From: Druceiella hillmani
Taxonomy: Eukaryota > Arthropoda > Insecta > Lepidoptera > Hepialidae
Direction of reading: 5' to 3'
Assembly: GCA_039881145.1 (NCBI GenBank)
Contig: JAYKKI010000095.1
Location: 372,001-436,000 of the forward strand
Length of the DNA stretch: 64,000 nucleotides
The notes beneath the pieces were generated by a model. The model saw nothing but the letters and a program-made list of their open reading frames with translations, ran no database searches and was not told where the DNA came from. Positions 60,632 through 64,000 of this stretch are shown here, in pieces. A program made the position numbers and the translations under genes. The stretch's first letter is position 1; each line of letters opens with the position of its first letter.

Positions 60632-61425
60632 TTCTTTACAAAAATATTAAGGATTAAGTTGTGTAGATTACAAAGACAATATAGAAGTTTGTTAGTACCC
60701 GACGGACAAAGAATGCTCAACTTTTATTCAGTTTATTGGAATGAGGCATTATTATTATCATTTATTTTTATATTTTCCGTTTCCCGAAGTAGCGGATTAT
60801 GTTGCTCCCCTTCGAAACCTTTAAACATATACAGGAATGAAACTAATATTGATAATCCACTTGTATATATCATTTTAAAAATTTTGTGTTATTTGTCATT
60901 AATTTTTTTTTTCGTTTGGATCAATAATTTTCACTCTGTGATAGCCTAAATCCCACAACTGCAAAAAATAAGATATTCAGATATCCGCGCGGTAGGCAGG
61001 ATGCATGGATGTGGAAAAAGACATTCTGGTATAAGTAACAAAAGTCTATTATAATTATGACCATACCAAAACGAGAAAAATGAGCAAATCGCCCAGAGCT
61101 TACCCTCACCATTACCTTAAAATTTCTTAAGTTTTATATTTTACAGACTTTAAAGACGTTATGGAGGAGTCAAGGAATACTGCATTTTTATTTTATATAT
61201 TGGGTTCTCTCATTACCCCTCTTGTGCTGCTTTCAACTGACAGAAATGAAGTTCGTTTGAGTACATCAGCTTGAGATTGTAGTCTTATTAGAGTCTTTAT
61301 AACTTATGTAATTTTTCACTACATTGGTAAATAAAAAGATTATAATTTACTTCAGGTATCTTGTTTCTTCGTACATAATTTTTTAAATATAATATGTCTT
61401 AGTTGAAATGTATTTTCCATCTCTT
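60630..61425. other. No gene recognised
   Basis: The frame continuing to 60949 is hydrophobic and lacks motifs. Nothing else is supported. Confidence 0.45.
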
Positions 61426-61429
61426 TCCA

Positions 61430-61690
61430 GCTTCCCATTATTTATATCTATATTTATATATCTTATTTTATTATAAATTTAATTTTTATCACGATGGAAG
61501 TGTTCTCCCACCTTGTTTTGAAATTATTTTGTATTATGTCAGTTAAGCTGGAGTCTTTTTTCGCTTTTCAGAATATTTTCCTTAACTTCGTGTCTACTAA
61601 TTTTCGTAGTGATATTTAGATTTTTGTTTAATAGAATTATAGACTTTGCATTATAGGTTTAGTAAAAGTTACAGATACTTTCATGCAGTT
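61430..61690. repeat. Dispersed repeat shared with 10180-10470
   Basis: See the partner. Matching words include 'atttatatctata', 'attataaatttaatttttatcacgatgg' and 'ttgttttgaaattatttt'. The divergence is high. Confidence 0.4.
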
Positions 61691-61796
61691 AAATTATGCG
61701 AGGTCAACAATTAGTAAAATAGCTGTGAATTTGTGACGAAATTACTTATACATATGTCGAAAACTATAGAATTTTAACCGAATGCTTATATAAATG

Positions 61797-61959
61797 GACG
61801 CTGTTCAACATTAATGATTGATCCTAAATTAGTGGATTTAGAGTAATTATTTATACAGCTTATTAATTATAAATTTAAAAACATGTACGTTGTTCTACAA
61901 AAAATAATAATTTCAATATACTAAATAACCACTTCTTACACATATATCTGTGTGTGTAA

Positions 61960-62002
<43 letters not shown>
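61797..62002. repeat. Dispersed repeat ending in (AT)n, copy 2
   Basis: Partner of the repeat at the window start. 'gctgttcaac', 'cctaaattagtggatttaga', 'cagcttattaattat', 'aaaaacatgtac' and 'gttctacaaaaaataataatttcaata' are shared in order. The copy ends with a TA tract at 61960-62002. Confidence 0.65.
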
Positions 62003-62005
<3 letters not shown>

Positions 62006-62269
62006 GGAAATGGCAAGAAGTATATAGCTACAATGCGAATTATCTGACTTCATACTATCTACCTCCTAGTCCTCTACGAAGTCGAAGTAATCGTTTTTCA
62101 TTTAAATTTTAATTACGTCTCGCGTATTCAAAATATAGGCGAGCATAACGTATGCTTAACCTTTGATTTTTTAATAGTACATTATATTGATATATTTTTA
62201 ATGAAAGAAAGAAAAAGGTTTATTATGGAAACATATTCCTGATATTCAGTTCTATATTAGAACAATTAA

Positions 62270-62307
62270 AGTTAACGTTAGTATTAGTTAAATTAGTATT
62301 TATTATA
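62270..62307. repeat. Degenerate edge of the 58 bp satellite
   Basis: 'gttaacgttagtattagttaaattagtatttattata' holds broken pieces of the satellite unit just before the first full copy. This is expected at an array boundary. Confidence 0.7.
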
Positions 62308-64000
62308 CTGAATATAAGTTATCGTTAGTATTTATTATCAAAGAAGTTACAAATTATATATTTAACTGAATATAAGTTATCGTTAGTATTTATTATCAAA
62401 TGAGTTACAAATTATATATTTAACTGAACATAAGTTACCGTTAGTATTTATTATCAAAAGGAGTTATAAATTATATATTTAACTGAATATAAGTTATCGT
62501 TAGTATTTATTATCAAAGGAGTTACAAATTATATATTTAACTGAATATAAGTTATCGTTAGTATTTATTATCAAAGAAGTTACAAATTATATATTTAACT
62601 GAATATAAGTTATCGTTAGTATTTATTATCAAATGAGTTACAAATTATATATTTAACTGAATATAAGTTATCGTTAGTATTTATTATCAAAGAAGTTACA
62701 AATTATATATTTAACTGAATATAAGTTATCGTTAGTATTTATTATCAAATGAGTTACAAATTATATATTTAACTGAACATAAGTTACCGTTAGTATTTAT
62801 TATCAAAAGGAGTTACAAATTATATATTTAACTGAATATAAGTTATCGTTAGTATTTATTATCAAAGAAGTTACAAATTATATATTTAACTGAATATAAG
62901 TTATCGTTAGTATTTATTATCAAAGGAGTTACAAATTATATATTTAACTGAATATAAGTTATCGTTAGTATTTATTATCAAAGGAGTTACAAATTATATA
63001 TTTAACTGAATATAAGTTATCGTTAGTATTTATTATCAAAGAAGTTACAAATTATATATTTAACTGAATATAAGTTATCGTTAGTATTTATTATCAAAGG
63101 AGTTACAAATTATATATTTAACTGAATATAAGTTATCGTTAGTATTTATTATCAAAGGAGTTACAAATTATATATTTAACTGAACATAAGTTACCGTTAG
63201 TATTTATTATCAAAAGGAGTTATGAATTATATATTTAACTGAATATAAGTTATCGTTAGTATTTATTATCAAAGGAGTTACAAATTATATATTTAACTGA
63301 ATATAAGTTATCGTTAGTATTTATTATCAAAGAAGTTACAAATTATATATTTAACTGAATATAAGTTATCGTTAGTATTTATTATCAAATGAGTTACAAA
63401 TTATATATTTAACTGAATATAAGTTATCGTTAGTATTTATTATCAAAGAAGTTACAAATTATATATTTAACTGAATATAAGTTATCGTTAGTATTTATTA
63501 TCAAATGAGTTACAAATTATATATTTAACTGAACATAAGTTACCGTTAGTATTTATTATCAAAAGGAGTTACAAATTATCTATTTAACTGAATATAAGTT
63601 ATCGTTAGTATTTATTATCAAAGAAGTTACAAATTATATATTTAACTGAATATAAGTTATCGTTAGTATTTATTATCAAAGGAGTTACAAATTATATATT
63701 TAACTGAATATAAGTTATCGTTAGTATTTATTATCAAAGAAGTTACAAATTATATATTTAACTGAATATAAGTTATCGTTAGTATTTATTATCAAATGAG
63801 TTACAAATTATATATTTAACTGAACATAAGTTACCGTTAGTATTTATTATCAAAAGGAGTTATAAATTATATATTTAACTGAATATAAGTTATCGTTAGT
63901 ATTTATTATCAAAGGAGTTACAAATTATATATTTAACTGAATATAAGTTATCGTTAGTATTTATTATCAAAGGAGTTACAAATTATATATTTAACTGAAT
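62308..64000. repeat. AT-rich 58 bp satellite array, about 29 units, open at window end
   Basis: The unit runs from CTGAATATAAGTTATCG through TTAGTATTTATTATCAAA to GTTACAAATTATATATTTAA. Variants are marked by the word after TATCAAA. A has GAAG, B has TGAG, D has GGAG. C has CATAAGTTACCG with AAGGAG and is 59 bp. My reading of the order is A B C D A B A B C A D D A D D C D A B A B C A D A B C D D. C follows B in all but one case. The array has not ended at 64000. There is no coding content. Satellites like this are typical of heterochromatin, but location cannot be told. Confidence 0.97.

Noticed and set aside
60554..60949. 131-residue frame, one of the longest in the window
   Set aside because: The first third is an Ile/Tyr run from (AT)n and the rest is hydrophobic AT-rich sequence without any motif.
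62308..64000. CRISPR-like regular repetition
   Set aside because: Units are contiguous with no unique spacers and the sequence context is eukaryotic; it is a satellite.

Overview
This window looks like a piece of a large, very AT-rich invertebrate nuclear genome, most likely an insect. It has no bacterial gene layout, no operons, no rRNA and no convincing tRNA. Most open frames are short and accidental. The content is decayed transposable elements, tandem repeats and microsatellites. The insect reading rests on recognisable remnants: a dispersed repeat whose end resembles 'GCGCGAGT...CGCACTTGGC', RTE-type LINE tails reading AYIQQWT on the minus strand, several non-LTR reverse transcriptase (RT) remnants, a Helitron-like helicase scrap, a Harbinger-like transposase scrap and Penelope-type terminal repeats. 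I cannot place the order of insect.

Layout. 1-260: first copy of a repeat ending in (AT)n. 4.65-5.5 kb: RT C-terminal remnant of a LINE. 7.2-9.4 kb: cluster of a Penelope-like repeat, an LTR-like repeat, an RTE tail and a GGTTCC-type repeat. 11.3-14.9 kb: longer copy of that repeat, a degenerate tandem field and a clean 4 x 297 bp array. 16.6-17.4 kb: minus-strand coding-like exon candidates of unknown identity. 18.5-21.3 kb: Helitron scrap, a 65 bp duplication and a three-copy ~148 bp repeat. 23.1-24.85 kb: the only long coding sequence, a transposon-type protein broken by two frameshifts. 25.07-25.86 kb: almost perfect 397 bp tandem duplication. 27.1-27.6, 39.1-40.4 and 56.6-57.1 kb: further RT remnants. 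34.3-34.65 kb: Harbinger-like remnant. 44.2-51.7 kb: duplication field, a 355 bp tandem pair followed by a ~2.8 kb segment present twice. 58.9-59.5 kb: head-to-head Penelope-type terminal repeats with a hammerhead-like core, then an RTE C-terminus. 62.3 kb to the end: AT-rich 58 bp satellite that runs off the window.

No intact host gene is demonstrable. The window reads as intergenic or very long intronic DNA. The parts most worth following are the hammerhead-bearing terminal repeat family (at least five copies), the variant order of the 58 bp satellite, the young 397 bp GC-rich duplication beside the transposase-like pseudogene, a four-copy LTR-like family, and the unidentified exon candidate at 17.2-17.4 kb. 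All protein family matches are from memory and pattern recognition; no search was run.
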